Assembly (NCBI RefSeq): GCF_900497805.2
Contig: NW_020944351.1
Span: forward strand, 1,534,914 to 1,598,913
Source: Vombatus ursinus
Taxonomy: Eukaryota > Chordata > Mammalia > Diprotodontia > Vombatidae
Direction of reading: 5' to 3'
DNA length: 64,000 nt
The notes beneath the pieces were generated by a model. The model had not been told where the DNA came from, ran no database searches, and saw only the letters and a list, made by a program, of their open reading frames with translations. The translations under genes and the position numbers were made by a program. Shown in pieces: positions 20,974 to 31,023 of this stretch. The first letter of the stretch is position 1, and the number at the start of each line of letters is the position of its first letter.

Positions 20974-21412
20974 AATCAATTCCTTTAGTGATCCCAATAG
21001 GAGCTACCACCAGAGCTTCCCAATTTGTTATGATATTGTCCAGAAAGTGGTCATACTCCTGCCCCTTGAGAAAGTTTCTATCTTGAAAGGAGATGATGCC
21101 AACTAGGCATCTGCCCATCTTGCCATTGTCTGTGAAGGGAATCTCACAGATGCCATACTTTGCTTTCGCTTCAAACTTATCCCTGGCTCCTTTAGAGCTC
21201 AGGACCACAAGGTCAGTAATGAATCTCTGCTCATATTTCTTCACTTTGCTCACTTATTTAGCCTAGAATTCTGTGCTGCAATTGTGATGAATAAAGCCAG
21301 TGCCTCCTGTGGATGCCATGGCAATGTCTATTCCAGTCACAGCAACTGTATTCACTGGAGATGAATCGAGTGCAGTCTTTAAGGTTATCTTCATGGTTGG
21401 TGTTGAGGTGTC
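20974..21412 (-). pseudogene. IMPDH2: IMPDH2 pseudogene, N-terminal block
   Basis: Best-preserved block. [26 protein letters not shown] and KVKKYEQRFITDLVVLS follow human IMPDH2 (KITLKTPLVSSPMDTV, GGIGFIHHNC, KVKKYEQGFITDPVVLS). The CBS-domain part GKMGRCLVGIIS and LVVAPIGITK is also clear. It begins where an L2 on the plus strand stops. Confidence 0.9.
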
Positions 21413-22745
21413 CTCAGGTTCTCCCTCTATGTTATTTCACTTGGCCATCTCATCAGCTCCCATGGATTCAATTATCATCCCATATCCCATATCAATTATC
21501 ATGATGATTTTCAGATCGACTTATCCAGCCCAAACCTGTCTGCCCACCTCCAGTCTTGCTTCTCCACCTGCCTATTGGACATCTCTAACAAGATGTCCCC
21601 AAGACATCTTAAACTCAACATGTCCAAAAGTGAACTCACTATCTTCCCCTTCAAACTCTCCCTTCTTCTTAATATCCTTATTAATGTTGAGAGTACCACT
21701 ATCTTCATAGTCACCCAGTATTGCAACCTAGGTGTCATCCTCTACCCTTCCCTCTTTTTCTCTCATGCCTCATATCCAATATGTTGTTAGAGCTGTCAGT
21801 TTTACCTTGGTAACATCTCTAGCATCCATCTCCTTCTTTCCTCTGATACTGCTACCACCTGGTACAGGTCCTTAGCACCTCATACCTGGACTACTCTAAC
21901 AGCTTGCTGGTTGGCCTCCCTGCCACAAGTCTTTCCTCACTCCAGTCCATCCTTGCTTAGCTGTCAAATGGATTTTCCTCAAGTATGGGTCCTACGTCTC
22001 CTTATTCAATCAACTTTACTGGCTTCTTCTCATCTCCAGGATCAAATATAAGCTCTTCTGTTTGACATTCAAAGCCCTTCATAACCTGATTCTTTGATAC
22101 AGTGATACTGGCCTTTTTGCTGTTCCTTGAACAAGACACTCCATCTCCTGACTCTGCATTTTCAGTGGCTGTCCCCCATGCCTGGAATACTTTCTCTCCT
22201 TGTCTCTACCTCCTGGCTTGCCTGGGTCCTTTCAGATCTCAGCTAAAATCCTACCTTCTATAGGAAGACTTTCCAGATCCACCTTAATTCTAGTGGCTTT
22301 CCTGTTAATGATCTCCAGAGTATCCTGTATATATCTTGTTTGCACATAGTTGTCTGAATGTTGTCTTTCCCATTAGACTGTAAGCTCCTTGTGGAATTCT
22401 TTTACCTTTTTTTTTTTATCCCCAGAGCCTAGCATAACACTCAGAAAATAGTGTTGTCATTCAGTTGTTATTCAGTCATATCCGACTCTTGGTGACCCCA
22501 TTTGGGGATTTCTTAGCAAAGATACTGGAGTGGTTTGTCATTTCCTTCTCCAGCTTGTTTTACAGATGAAGAAACTGAGGCCAACAGGGTTATGTGACTT
22601 GCTCAGGGTCACACAGTCAGATTTGAACTCAGGAGGATGAAGTCTTCCTGATTCTGGGCCCAGGACTCTAGCCACTACACCTAGCTACTCCTGGAAAATA
22701 ATACATGCTTAATAAATGGTCATTGACAGAGTGGCTATCACTGAG
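21412..22745 (+). mobile_element. L2, ORF2 end to 3' tail
   Basis: Starts in ORF2 after the YADD region (ctctatgttatttcacttgg). It runs through gacatcttaaactcaacatg, gtccaaaagtgaactcacta and tggactactctaacagcttg to the tail gtaagctccttgtggaattc. The tail is split by an RTE-SINE and ends gcttaataaatggtcattga. No intact frame. Confidence 0.75.
22440..22690 (-). repeat. RTE-SINE in L2 tail
   Basis: cagtcatatccgactcttgg, cagatgaagaaactgaggcc, gctcagggtcacacagtcag and tctagccactacacctagct. agaaaata at the left and ggaaaata at the right look like the target duplication. Confidence 0.8.
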
Positions 22746-22749
22746 ATGA

Positions 22750-23890
22750 GGAAATCATTTTAAGTGAGCCCATCCCTTCAGTTGTGAACCCATTGTCCTA
22801 GATTTAAGTATAGCAGCTGATCAAAGTCTGCTTTGATTGGGTCAAGAGAGGATGACATGAGTAAGTGGGGCAGGAAGAAAGGAGACGGGGTCCATGCCAC
22901 TGATTCTTCTCCCACAGAAACTGATTTTTTCTCTTGAAATATTTTGGAACAGCCTACTATAATAGTTCCATGCTCTCTTGGGAATCCACAGTGTTCTGTG
23001 TTTCTTCAGATGTTACCTCAATTTCCTTTGTTTTGCAATATTTACTTAGAGAGGTTTGCAATCTCTTGGTAGTCATCTTCCCTTCCAATTTTAGTATCTT
23101 CTCTGTTGATTTATCTGCTCATGCTCTGGGTTTTTAACTGAATTTTCTTCCACTTGAGATTTGTGTTGATTTTAGTCTTCCCCCCCTTATATTCTTTTGC
23201 TAAGTTTCTGACTTCTCTCCCTTTGATGGTAGATTTACCCCAAGAACTTAGATTTACCCCAAGAACTAGACCTCAAAGCTTTATTAGCTTCCTCACACAT
23301 TGGGGAATTGACTTTGCACCAGCCTTGGTCCCTGCCCCAGGTAGTTTCTGGAGGGTAAAGGATTGACTCGAGCTCGATTCTAGATTCGCATCCACTTTCC
23401 TTCAGTCTTAGCGCAGCCTCACTTGCCCTCCCCCTGCTCCAGTTCCCTCCAATCTCTCATTCCTTTGCTGCCTGGAGTTAGAGTCTGCTACTTTTTGGTG
23501 GATTGGGGATGTTTCCAGCAGAGCCTCTGCAGCCTTGGGGCCCCCTAACCAGGCAGAGGCCCACCTGTAATTCCCTTGAGGTCAACTATTTTTTGCAGTA
23601 GGATGCTGAGGGAAGGGCAGGGGTAGAATGTGCCTGCAGAGACTGCAGCAGGAAGGAAATTCCTGAGATGGTTCCAAAGCACCAGCCCATGGAATGGTTT
23701 GTACACCCTTCCAGAGCATGGATGCTGGTGGGGAAGGAGTGCTGTTATTTCACTAATTATCTTGGTTGGCTTCTTACTTTCCTGCACTGGGAAAACTGCC
23801 GTAACTTTGATACCTCTGGCACATAATTCCTTTTTTGGGTGTTTTTTTTTTTTTGAGAGTTACTAGGAACGGGAAAAAATGTTCTAGTTG
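22750..23890. other. Unassigned DNA
   Basis: No supported gene. It includes a T-rich half and a more GC-rich half (23360-23560). An 18-19 base unit, agatttaccccaagaact, is duplicated in tandem at about 23229-23266. Confidence 0.35.
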
Positions 23891-23894
23891 TCAA

Positions 23895-24800
23895 TTTTGT
23901 TGGGCATGTGATCCATGAGTATACAAAGAGAAAAAGTAAATAGTCCTTACCCTCAAAGAACTTATAGTCTTAGGTAGGGGAGACAACATGCACATTTATA
24001 TATATATATATATGTATGTATATATTTTATTTATATCTTGTGTATACTCATATGTATATACATATATAAACATATGAGTATACACAAGATATAAATAAAA
24101 TACACACATACATATATACATATATAAACATATGAGTATATACAAAATATAAATAAAATACACACCTACACATATACATGTATAAACATATGAATATATA
24201 CAAGATATAAATAAAATACACACATACACATATACACATATATATAAACATATGAGTATATGCAAGATATAAATAAAATACACACATACATATATACATA
24301 TATATAAACATATGAGTATATACAAGATATAAATAAAATACATAATACATACACATATATATATAAACATATGAGTATATACAAGATATAAATAAAATAC
24401 ACAATACACATATACATATATAAATGTATGAGTATGCACAAGATATAAATAAAATACACACATACACATATACATATATAAACATATGAGTATATACAAG
24501 ATATAAATAAAACACACACATACACACATACATATATAAATGTATGAGTACATACAAGATATAAATAAAATACACACATACACATATACATATATAAACA
24601 TATGAGTATATACAAGATATAAATAAAATACATAATACATACACATATACATATATATAAATGTAGGAGTATATACAAGATATAAACAAATTAAATTCAA
24701 ACTGATTTGAGATGGGGATAGGGCACTAGCAGCTGGGGGGAATGAGGCAAAGGTTCATGTAGAAAGGGATGCTGGAGCTGAGCTTTTGTCAAATTGCCTC
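23895..24800 (-). mobile_element. L2 3' region, split by a minisatellite
   Basis: Left part: accctcaaagaacttatagt and ggggagacaacatgcacatt. Right part after the array: gatagggcactagcagctgg, ttcatgtagaaagggatgc and gctggagctgagctt. These are consecutive segments of antisense L2. Confidence 0.65.
24011..24690. repeat. Minisatellite, unit about 58-62 bp
   Basis: About ten and a half direct units, each built as catatgagtatatacaagat, ataaataaaatacacacat and a variable tatataca tract. The first unit is inverted (24011-24054) and forms a hairpin with 24071-24114. The minus strand has no stop codons in the unit, so all three minus frames stay open for 170-234 codons. That is a property of the unit and not evidence of a protein. 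Confidence 0.9.
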
Positions 24801-24984
24801 TAGTTCTGTTGCTTACTATTCCCTTCCCCGTCTCTGCCTCCAAGTCTTTTCTTCCCCCAGTTAAATATTTCCAGTTCCTTCAAACAATCCTTGTGAACTG
24901 ATTTTAAGGCCTTTCAACGTCCTGGTCACTCATCATCCTGATATTCTCCACCTGATCAATGTACTAGAATTAACCATTTTACGG

Positions 24985-25118
24985 TCACGGAAAGGGTGCT
25001 GGCTTTGGAATCAGAGAGCCTAAGTTCAAATCCTGGTTCTGCTCCTTACTATTTGTGTGACCTTGTTTTGGGCCTCAATTTCCTCAGTTGTAAAATGAGC
25101 TCTAAATCTATGAGCCCG
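24985..25118 (+). repeat. CORE-SINE
   Basis: ggaaagggtgctggctttgg, aagttcaaatcctggttctg, ctatttgtgtgaccttgt and gctctaaatctatgagc. Confidence 0.65.
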
Positions 25119-25119
25119 T

Positions 25120-25435
25120 GGTTTTTGGAGAGAGGAAATACAGTGTATCACCAGGTCTATACCCTGATTATGATCAAACAGGGACCCTAGCACCCTTTCC
25201 TCCTTGGTTTCTCTGGAAAGGGATCTTAAAGACTCTGCAGGGTGAACCTGATCTAGCATTAGGACCAGAATGGGAGTTTCTTGGAATGCAAAGGCAGCAG
25301 TGGCTTCAGACATTAACCAGTATAGCAGGGATGTTGGGGAACACCTGAATTGCTGGATTAGAGCACCTCCCATGGGGCTGGATGTGCCTCTTGCTATGGT
25401 ATCTATATAGAAACTCAAGAATTCTCCTGATTTGT
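25120..25435. other. Unassigned DNA
   Basis: No supported gene. The minus frame that overlaps it runs through the neighbouring SINEs and has no family features. Confidence 0.35.
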
Positions 25436-25686
25436 TGTGGTTCACTTGTTTTCAGTCTTGTTTGAGTCTTTGTGACCCCATTTGAGATTTTTCTGGCAAA
25501 GATCCTAGAGTGGTTTGCCCTTTCCTTCTTCAGCTCATTTGACAGATAAGGAACTGAGGGAAACAAGGTTAAGTGACTTGCCCAGGGTCACACTGCTACT
25601 AAGTGTCTGAGGCCAGATTTGAACTTAGAGAGACGAGTCTTCCTGATTCCGAGCCCAGTGCTCTATCCACTGCATCACCTAGCAGA
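25436..25686 (-). repeat. RTE-SINE, reverse
   Basis: cttgtttgagtctttgtgac, cattccttctt-like tract, ttaagtgacttgcccagggt and ctctatccactgcatcacct. Confidence 0.8.
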
Positions 25687-25689
25687 TTT

Positions 25690-27700
25690 CTTCTGATTAC
25701 CCTCTTTTTGAGAAGCCAATCAAAGTGCTGAACCCCTGTTCCACTTCCATGCCTGTACCTCACCAAGTGAAGATTGAGAATGGAAACAATGTGAAACTAT
25801 AAAGACAGGGATATAAGAAGTGGGAGCTGTAGAATGGATGGAAATTTTGCAGAATTTTGAGCTTGAAGAGTTTCTCCAACTAAAATTCAGCAAAATGATT
25901 TCATGGTACTCTTTATTTTGATCTATAATCAGTTGAGGATTTTTTTTTTTTGAGGGAAGCTAGGGAAGGTTAGAGCATTTAATTTTGTGTTTCATTTAAA
26001 ATTTGGTATACATTCATGATAGATTTCCGGTGTAATCTGTAAGGAATGACAAAGCTTTTCCATTTTAATAAAACGGCTGCCCTTCCTTTTGATCTGTTAC
26101 TTCACAAAGCCTTTTGTGAAAATGTACAATCCATTTCTTTCTAGCATGATAACATTCTAAATATTACTTTTCATTATTATGAATAATACAGTGGTGTTAG
26201 AGGCAGACACGCTCATTTCATGTACTTTTGCAAAATAGAGAATTTGTAATGGGAATAATAAGGTGAGAGAGAGACTAATTTATAATTTAATTTTTTATTA
26301 AGCTTGGAGGCAAGGCAGACTGTTTAGCACAGTGTTTTCCTCTGCAAGGTAGGTAAGTTAGACTATGGTCAGGAAAAGCTATTTGTTTTCTCAAAAGATT
26401 ATCCTGTCCTTGTTAAATTGCTAAATTACATTTTCAATTTTATAGGACTGTTCTTTCATTTGTGCAGAAATTATGATTCTCTGACAGGCTCACCCCCCCC
26501 TTAAAGCATGCCTGTTAGGCCCATTCATTTGAGTCCTCTTACGATACCTATATTTTGCATACGTTTCTTTGGGGACTAGCTAATAAATTTTGAAAGCTGT
26601 TTCCGAAGGAAGAAGCAGGTCTTTAGATTTTCAAAAGTCCAAATAATTCCCTTTTTGCCTTGCTAAGGCAATATTATGCCTTTGGAATATCCATTTGGAT
26701 GATAAAATGATTTCCCGGCTCCTACTATATTGGTCTTTCTTTTTATTTGGTAGTTTTATTGCAGGGTCTCTCAAGGATAAGCATCTGACCCATTAATAAT
26801 CATCCAGTAAGCTCTGAACTGGTGTTCATTTTCTCCACATGACTTAATGGCACAAATAGAGTGACGTTTATTCTGGGCATGTTTCAGGGACACTTTAGTA
26901 AGACGGTTTTGATGGACTGTACAGCTTGATGCCCTCCCCCCCTCCAACATTCCCTCTCACACTCATCTTTAGTCCCTCTTGGCCCTTCCCTTCTCTCCAT
27001 CACCCCCGAGAAGATGGTGAGTTTTACGGATCATTTGGAAGCCAACGCTATTTGCTGTGTGTGTGAGGAGGTAAGGGCTGAATCTCAATTCAGAAAGATC
27101 ATTTTCCCCACTGCTGTTTATCATGATGATGACTGGATGAAAATCACGCACATCCTCGCCTCCTGTCTGGGCCTCAGCCACAGGTAGAGTGTGGTGGCAG
27201 ATGGGAGGTTAGCTAGCTGGCAGGACGATTCCCTAGCAACTTACGACATTGGCGTTGACTTTTTTTCTAATCTGAACTAAGGAACTAATAACAAAAATGA
27301 CAATAATAACAACACTATTTCTGTGTCTTTCTATACCCCTTAGCCATTTTCTTTATTAAAAATTAAATACAGATTTTATTGATTTTTTTATGTTGAATTC
27401 ATTTCCTGATAATTCACCTTTGCTCCTCCTATTGACATGGAACCCTCCCTTTAACAAGCAAGGATAGCAAAGCCAGTGACCATATCTGGCAATGCATGTC
27501 TCATTGAGCACCTGTAGTTCATTGTCACTCTTCCAAAGGCAGGAGATGAATGCTCCATGGTCAGTCCTCTAAGGTGCATTTACTCAAATTCTGATGCCTT
27601 TAAATGTTGTTTTTCTTTACATTATTGTGGTCATTGTGCAAAGCATTTCATTGTTTGTTTGTTTGCTTTTCTTTTTGGGGGTTCCATTTACTTAACTGTG
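25690..27700. other. Repeat-poor stretch
   Basis: Two kilobases with almost no recognisable transposon, unusual for this window. It is AT-rich, with words such as tcattattatgaataataca and ttctgggcatgtttcaggg. No exon is supported. It is the best place here to look for conserved noncoding DNA. Confidence 0.45.
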
Positions 27701-27702
27701 CA

Positions 27703-27935
27703 CCAGTTTATATAAGCCCTGAGGAATTTCCAAAGTGTTTTCACATACATGATCTAACCTGATCCTCACAACAACTCAGCAAAGAAAACAGAGCAAGAAC
27801 ATTTTACAGACGAGAAAACTGAGGCTTAGAGAGGTAAAGTGACTCACCCAAGGCTGAACATGGTGGAGTTAGTACTTGAACTCAGGTTTTTTTGACAACC
27901 CCCCCCAAAGTCCAATACTTTTATCCACCTTTAGA
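27703..27935 (-). repeat. CORE-SINE, reverse
   Basis: tgatcctcacaacaactcag, cattttacagacgagaaaac, ctgaggcttagagaggtaaa and cttgaactcaggtttttt. Confidence 0.65.
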
Positions 27936-28029
27936 AAAAAGGGACATCTTTTCCTTGGGGTGTCAAGTACTTTTTCAGGGTGATCTAAGGAAACTGAGAG
28001 GAAGAGAAGGTACATGTGAGAAGAGAGTA

Positions 28030-28130
28030 TTGGCCACTGTCTACCTCATGAAATCACAGAATTTGGGTCAGAAGGGATCTAGTGGCCATTTCTCCAAGCC
28101 ATACATCAAAAGAAGCCCTATTATTGTATG
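28030..28130 (-). repeat. CORE-SINE 3' part, reverse
   Basis: aaatcacagaatttgggtca and gaagggatctagtggccatt follow the reversed MAR1-like end. Confidence 0.4.
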
Positions 28131-28324
28131 AGACAAAAAACTCCACCCAAACCCCCAATTCATCACCCTTGTATTGCAACCAAGCTGGGATTCCTGAATA
28201 TTTCAACACTGAGATTACATACTAAACGATGGGATGAAAAATAAAATGTTTCATTATTCCTTGGGCTCCTAAGAATCTGGATGTCTGACCTCACATAAAC
28301 AACCAATCAACCAAACTGAATCAG

Positions 28325-28475
28325 TGAACTACAGATGGAAAGAACCCTAGAGATCATCTTGTCTCTCATCTTTCATATGAGAAAATTGATGCCCAGGAAG
28401 ACAAAACAACTTGTACAAGGACACCCAGGTAGTGAGTGGCAGACCCCAAATGCAATACTCAGATCCATGGGGATG
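28325..28475 (-). repeat. CORE-SINE, reverse
   Basis: gaactacagatggaaagaac, cctagagatcatcttgtctc, gagaaaattgatgcccagg and aggtagtgagtggcagac. Confidence 0.5.
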
Positions 28476-28864
28476 ATGGGTCTTTTGGTGTTACTTCCAT
28501 CATGGCCTAATGCTATGAAGTCTTCCACCTCCCATATATTTCCAGGTGAAGCCATACTCAGAATCTCAGGAAGGTGATGTGTGGGCTGAGCTCTTCAGGA
28601 CTCTTCACCATGCCCAGGGTTCACCCAGTAGTTTGCCAAGAGGGACTGGTCAGATTGCTAAACTGTCAAGCTTGTAGAAACATCAGTTTTGAAGCATAAT
28701 GAATAATTATTTGCTCCCTACAAATGGTACATGCCATTGTGTATGCGGGTTTTGTAGCAACACAAAGCATGAACTAGACTCATGGGCACTGGGACCCAGA
28801 GACATGGGGAGAGAAATAGTTGTCTAATTTGCCCACTGATAATTAACCATCAATAATTAGGTTA

Positions 28865-28960
28865 TATTCATTCGTTCATTCAACTAGCATTTATGGCCAA
28901 AGTATCATGCCAGATTCTGGGGAGATTTGTCAGGAATTCAAAGATAGGAAGGTAAGAAAG
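28865..28960 (-). mobile_element. L2 3' end, antisense
   Basis: ttcattcgttcattcaacta, gcatttatggcc and ccagattctggggag follow antisense L2. Confidence 0.4.
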
Positions 28961-28964
28961 GCAG

Positions 28965-29180
28965 AGTGGTGTATTAGATAAAGGTTTGACCACAGAGTCA
29001 AGAAGGCCCGGGTTCAAGTCCTACTTCTGACACCTACTGGCTGTGTGGCCTTGGATAAATTACAGCCTCTCAGAAAACTCTCCAAGAATATGTTATAGAC
29101 AAGTTGGTGATCTGTATCAGTGGAGAGAATTTCCATAGCATCATTTCCCCACACAGATGAAATCATAGGTCTGAACCCTT
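28965..29180 (+). repeat. tRNA-SINE with unique tail
   Basis: gcagagtggtgtattagata, cccgggttcaagtcctactt, ctggctgtgtggccttgga, then tcagtggagagaatttcca and gatgaaatcataggtctgaa. Same tail type as 8490-8698. Confidence 0.65.
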
Positions 29181-29214
29181 ATGCCCCCTCAAATATGGAT
29201 CTAATAGATTGACA

Positions 29215-29312
29215 CCAGAGTGCAGTGGAAAGAACACTAGATTTGGGGTCAAAGGACCTTGGGCAACTCACTTACCCACCCTGGTTCTTTTCCTACTCTG
29301 TAAAATAAGGGA
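29215..29312 (+). repeat. CORE-SINE, internally deleted
   Basis: gagtgcagtggaaagaacac, tttggggtcaaaggaccttg and ctgtaaaataagggagtaag. The tRNA-like middle is shortened. Confidence 0.5.
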
Positions 29313-29329
29313 GTAAGATCCCAAAGAGA

Positions 29330-29821
29330 TCATAAAAATGGGAAAAGGACCTTTATGTACAAAAATGCTTATAGCAGCTCTTTTTATGGTGACCAAGAAT
29401 TGGAAATTGAAGGGATGCCCATCAATTGGGGACTGGCTAAACAAGCTGTGGCATATGAATGTAATGGAAAACTATTGTTCCATAAGAAATGATGAGCAGG
29501 CAGACTTCAGAAAAACCTGGAAAGACTTACATGAACTGATGCAGAGTGAAATGAGCAGAACCAGGAGAACACTGTACACAGTAACAGCCACACTGTGTGA
29601 TGACTGACTTTGCTTGACATGGTTCTTCTCAGCAATGCAAGGATCTAAGACAACTCCAAAAGATTCATGGTGGAAAATGCTATCCACATCCAGAGCTAGA
29701 ACTACAGAATCTGAATGCTGACGGAAGCACACTATTTGCTCTCCTTTTCCTTTGTTGTTTTGTTTTATTGCTTCATTCTCATGGTTCCTCCCATCAGTTC
29801 TAATTCTTCTTTACATCATGA
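29330..29821 (+). mobile_element. L1 ORF2 C-terminus and 3' UTR, cut by gap
   Basis: The plus frame at 29338-29607 gives MLIAALFMVTKNWKLKGCPS, WLNKLWHMNVMENYCSIRND and EMSRTRRTLYTVTATL. Human L1 ORF2 ends similarly (MFIAALFTIAKTWNQPKCPT, MWHIYTMEYYAAIKNDE). The frame is the best preserved LINE coding piece here but it is only the C-terminal end. The 3' UTR (tggaaaatgctatccacatc) runs into the N block. Confidence 0.85.
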
Positions 29822-30221
29822 NNNNNNNNNNNNNNNNNNNNNNNNNNNNNNNNNNNNNNNNNNNNNNNNNNNNNNNNNNNNNNNNNNNNNNNNNNNNNNN
29901 NNNNNNNNNNNNNNNNNNNNNNNNNNNNNNNNNNNNNNNNNNNNNNNNNNNNNNNNNNNNNNNNNNNNNNNNNNNNNNNNNNNNNNNNNNNNNNNNNNNN
30001 NNNNNNNNNNNNNNNNNNNNNNNNNNNNNNNNNNNNNNNNNNNNNNNNNNNNNNNNNNNNNNNNNNNNNNNNNNNNNNNNNNNNNNNNNNNNNNNNNNNN
30101 NNNNNNNNNNNNNNNNNNNNNNNNNNNNNNNNNNNNNNNNNNNNNNNNNNNNNNNNNNNNNNNNNNNNNNNNNNNNNNNNNNNNNNNNNNNNNNNNNNNN
30201 NNNNNNNNNNNNNNNNNNNNN
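29822..30221. other. Assembly gap of 400 N
   Basis: Exactly 400 N. An L1 3' UTR enters from the left and a hAT MITE begins at the first base on the right. Confidence 0.95.
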
Positions 30222-30425
30222 TCAGGGGTGGGGAACCTGTGGCCTTGAGGCCACATGTGTCCCTCTAGGTCCTCAAGTGTGGCCCTTTGACTGAATCCAA
30301 ACTTCACAGAACAGATCCCCTTAATAAAAGGATTTGTTCTGTAAAACTTGGACTCAGTCAAAAGGCTGCACCCGAGGACCTAGAAGGCCACATGTGGCCT
30401 CAAGGCCACAGGTTCCCCACCCCTA
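30222..30425. mobile_element. hAT-type palindromic MITE
   Basis: 204 bp. It begins tcaggggtggggaacctgtg and ends cacaggttccccaccccta, an inverted repeat. The inner part also folds back (ccccttaataaaaggatttg). The right flank gtctagat fits the 8-bp nTCTAGAn target of hAT elements. The left flank is lost in the gap. Related copies lie at 49357 and 56552. Confidence 0.75.
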
Positions 30426-30734
30426 GTCTAGATAAAGCCTACGCTGCAGTGTGCCGGTAAAGGTTTAACACTTGGCTCTCTGGAAAAAGATGTACTCGTG
30501 ACACACTTTTAGGTTCAGTTTGCATTGTTAACATTTTCTCCACTGCTTCCTTAAGTCTAGACACTCAACCAAACAATAAATCAAGCCCTGCTTTGTAGCA
30601 GTTGCTGATTTTCAAGGTGTAAATATTCACACTGAAATTCTAACCATCTGGTTGTGAGCCCATTCAAACTGCCTCCAGCACATCCCCGCCCTTCAGGTTT
30701 CCTTCTAACCTCAAGCCTATGATCCTATGTTTTG

Positions 30735-30862
30735 TGTTCAAATCCCAATGCTGCTGCTCATTAGTTGCATGACTTTGGACAAGTCACTTCTTTCCTCTGG
30801 GTGTTGGTTTTATCCTCTGTAAAATTAGGGGACCGGACTAGATATATTCCATGATCCCCATG
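30735..30862 (+). repeat. CORE-SINE
   Basis: tgtgttcaaatcccaatgct, gactttggacaagtcacttc and gaccggactagatatattcc. Confidence 0.55.
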
Positions 30863-31023
30863 ACATCCATGAAATAAGCATGCACGCAGGCTATAGACCA
30901 TCAGCTGTATCCTAAATGGCAATGTGTAGCAACAGAGCATGGACAACCTGAGCCTGTTTGCAGGATGAGAAGCCCCATGAAAAAAGCAGAGAAATGTCAC
31001 AAAGTGCCATGTGAATCACGTGA

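Larger units (their letters stand above)
16560..21412 (-). pseudogene. IMPDH2: IMPDH2 processed pseudogene, in three blocks
   Basis: Inosine monophosphate dehydrogenase converts IMP to XMP in guanine nucleotide synthesis in the cytosol. Minus-strand translation matches IMPDH2 from about residue 50 to the C-terminus at 514. The blocks are at 20974-21412 (residues about 50-203), 19898-20150 (203-286) and 16560-17232 (286-514). Residues typical of IMPDH2 rather than IMPDH1 are kept, for example IVNENDELVAII and GNAIFQINMI. No introns lie inside the blocks, so it is a retrocopy. It is dead: the active-site loop reads [10 protein letters not shown] where human IMPDH2 has GSGSICITQE, so the catalytic Cys331 is Tyr. 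There are in-frame stops, frameshifts and a missing piece after HIAKA (about 20-25 residues around 377-398). The first 50 codons are missing. I see no clear poly(A) tail. Confidence 0.9.

Noticed and set aside
20972-21253. 93-codon minus frame as a functional IMPDH
   Set aside because: It is one block of a broken retrocopy. The catalytic cysteine is lost and stops and shifts occur in the rest.
23996-24700. Minus-strand open frames of 170, 213 and 234 codons over the same DNA
   Set aside because: They come from a tandem repeat whose unit has no stop on that strand. All three frames are open, the products are Tyr/Ile/Cys-rich repeats, and the plus strand is AT-rich noncoding repeat.
29338-29607. 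89-codon plus frame as a host gene
   Set aside because: It is the C-terminal end of L1 ORF2 and is followed by L1 3' UTR.
29715-30361. Open frames of about 180 codons across 29822-30221
   Set aside because: Nearly all residues are unknown because the frames run through N. The ends are L1 and MITE sequence.
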